A stretch of DNA of 5,081 bases from an uncultured Sutterella sp. Lineage in GTDB: Bacteria; Pseudomonadota; Gammaproteobacteria; Burkholderiales; Burkholderiaceae_F. The DNA is taken from contig CAKQKT010000116.1 of assembly GCA_934249275.1 (NCBI GenBank), positions 1 through 5,081 on the forward strand, given 5' to 3'. This document shows positions 5,044 through 5,081 of the stretch, piece after piece. Numbering within the stretch: position 1 is the first letter of the stretch; every line of letters starts with the position of its first letter. Below the pieces are notes generated by a model. The model ran no database searches, was not told where the DNA came from, and worked only from the letters and a program-made list of their open reading frames with translations. The position numbers and the translations under genes were made by a program.

Positions 5044-5072
5044 ATCATTCCTATAAATCATAAGAATGGCAA
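5044..5072 (-). promoter_or_regulatory. Possible promoter of the Crp/Fnr-type regulator
   Basis: On the minus strand TTGCCA (5072-5067) is followed by a 17-base spacer and AATGAT (5049-5044). This would start transcription near 5037 and give a leader of roughly 130 bases containing the tiny ORFs and the hairpin. The -10 is only a moderate match, so the call is weak. Confidence 0.3.
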
Positions 5073-5081
5073 CTATTTAGC

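Noticed and set aside
5034..5064. Plus-strand promoter: perfect -35 TTGACA at 5034-5039.
   Set aside because: The best -10-like sequences (TATAAA at 5052, CATAAG at 5059) are at spacings of 12 and 19, so it is not convincing. It could serve a gene beyond the window, which cannot be seen.
1..5081. tRNA, rRNA, CRISPR array, insertion sequence or attachment site.
   Set aside because: I found no cloverleaf, regular repeat array, transposase-like frame or flanking direct repeats.

Overview
The window suggests a GC-rich Gram-negative proteobacterium. The evidence is a GC-rich third codon position, a secreted periplasmic-type protein with a classical Sec signal, a YgbA-family protein, and a HutC-type GntR and a Crp/Fnr-type regulator. 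My impression from overall style is a gut-associated betaproteobacterium (Sutterellaceae-like), but the sequence alone does not prove this. I see no RNA genes, CRISPR arrays, insertion sequences or phage genes. This looks like ordinary chromosome with seven protein genes and short intergenic regions.

Left part (1-2646). The window opens inside a plus-strand gene for a drug/metabolite-type (EamA) membrane transporter, lacking about its first three membrane helices. It ends at a strong terminator at 808-850. Convergent to it, on the minus strand, lies a GntR/HutC-type repressor with a UTRA ligand domain. Its promoter and a short leader carrying two back-to-back hairpins sit at about 1634-1735. 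Divergent from the repressor is a secreted cysteine-containing protein whose C-terminal half resembles the TagO/VasI-like beta domain. It is closed by a clear terminator at 2591-2626.

Right part (2647-5081). Four genes run leftward on the minus strand: a Crp/Fnr-fold regulator, an O6-alkylguanine-DNA alkyltransferase (Ogt), a YgbA-family ('nitrous oxide-stimulated promoter') cysteine-rich protein, and a small four-helix membrane protein. The last two overlap by an ATGA and are almost certainly translationally coupled. The other gaps are 76 and 61 bases. Ogt repairs the DNA damage that nitrosated amines cause, and ygbA is a nitric-oxide-responsive gene in enterobacteria. I therefore read the cluster as a small module against nitrosative and alkylation stress, possibly run by the Crp/Fnr-like protein. 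That reading is inference. The regulator lacks the cAMP-binding signature, the FNR cysteine cluster and the usual recognition-helix residues. It is preceded by a structured leader with a near-perfect 11-base inverted repeat just ahead of its ribosome-binding site.

The most interesting items are the ogt-ygbA-membrane protein linkage, the unknown membrane partner of YgbA, and the unusual regulator with its leader.
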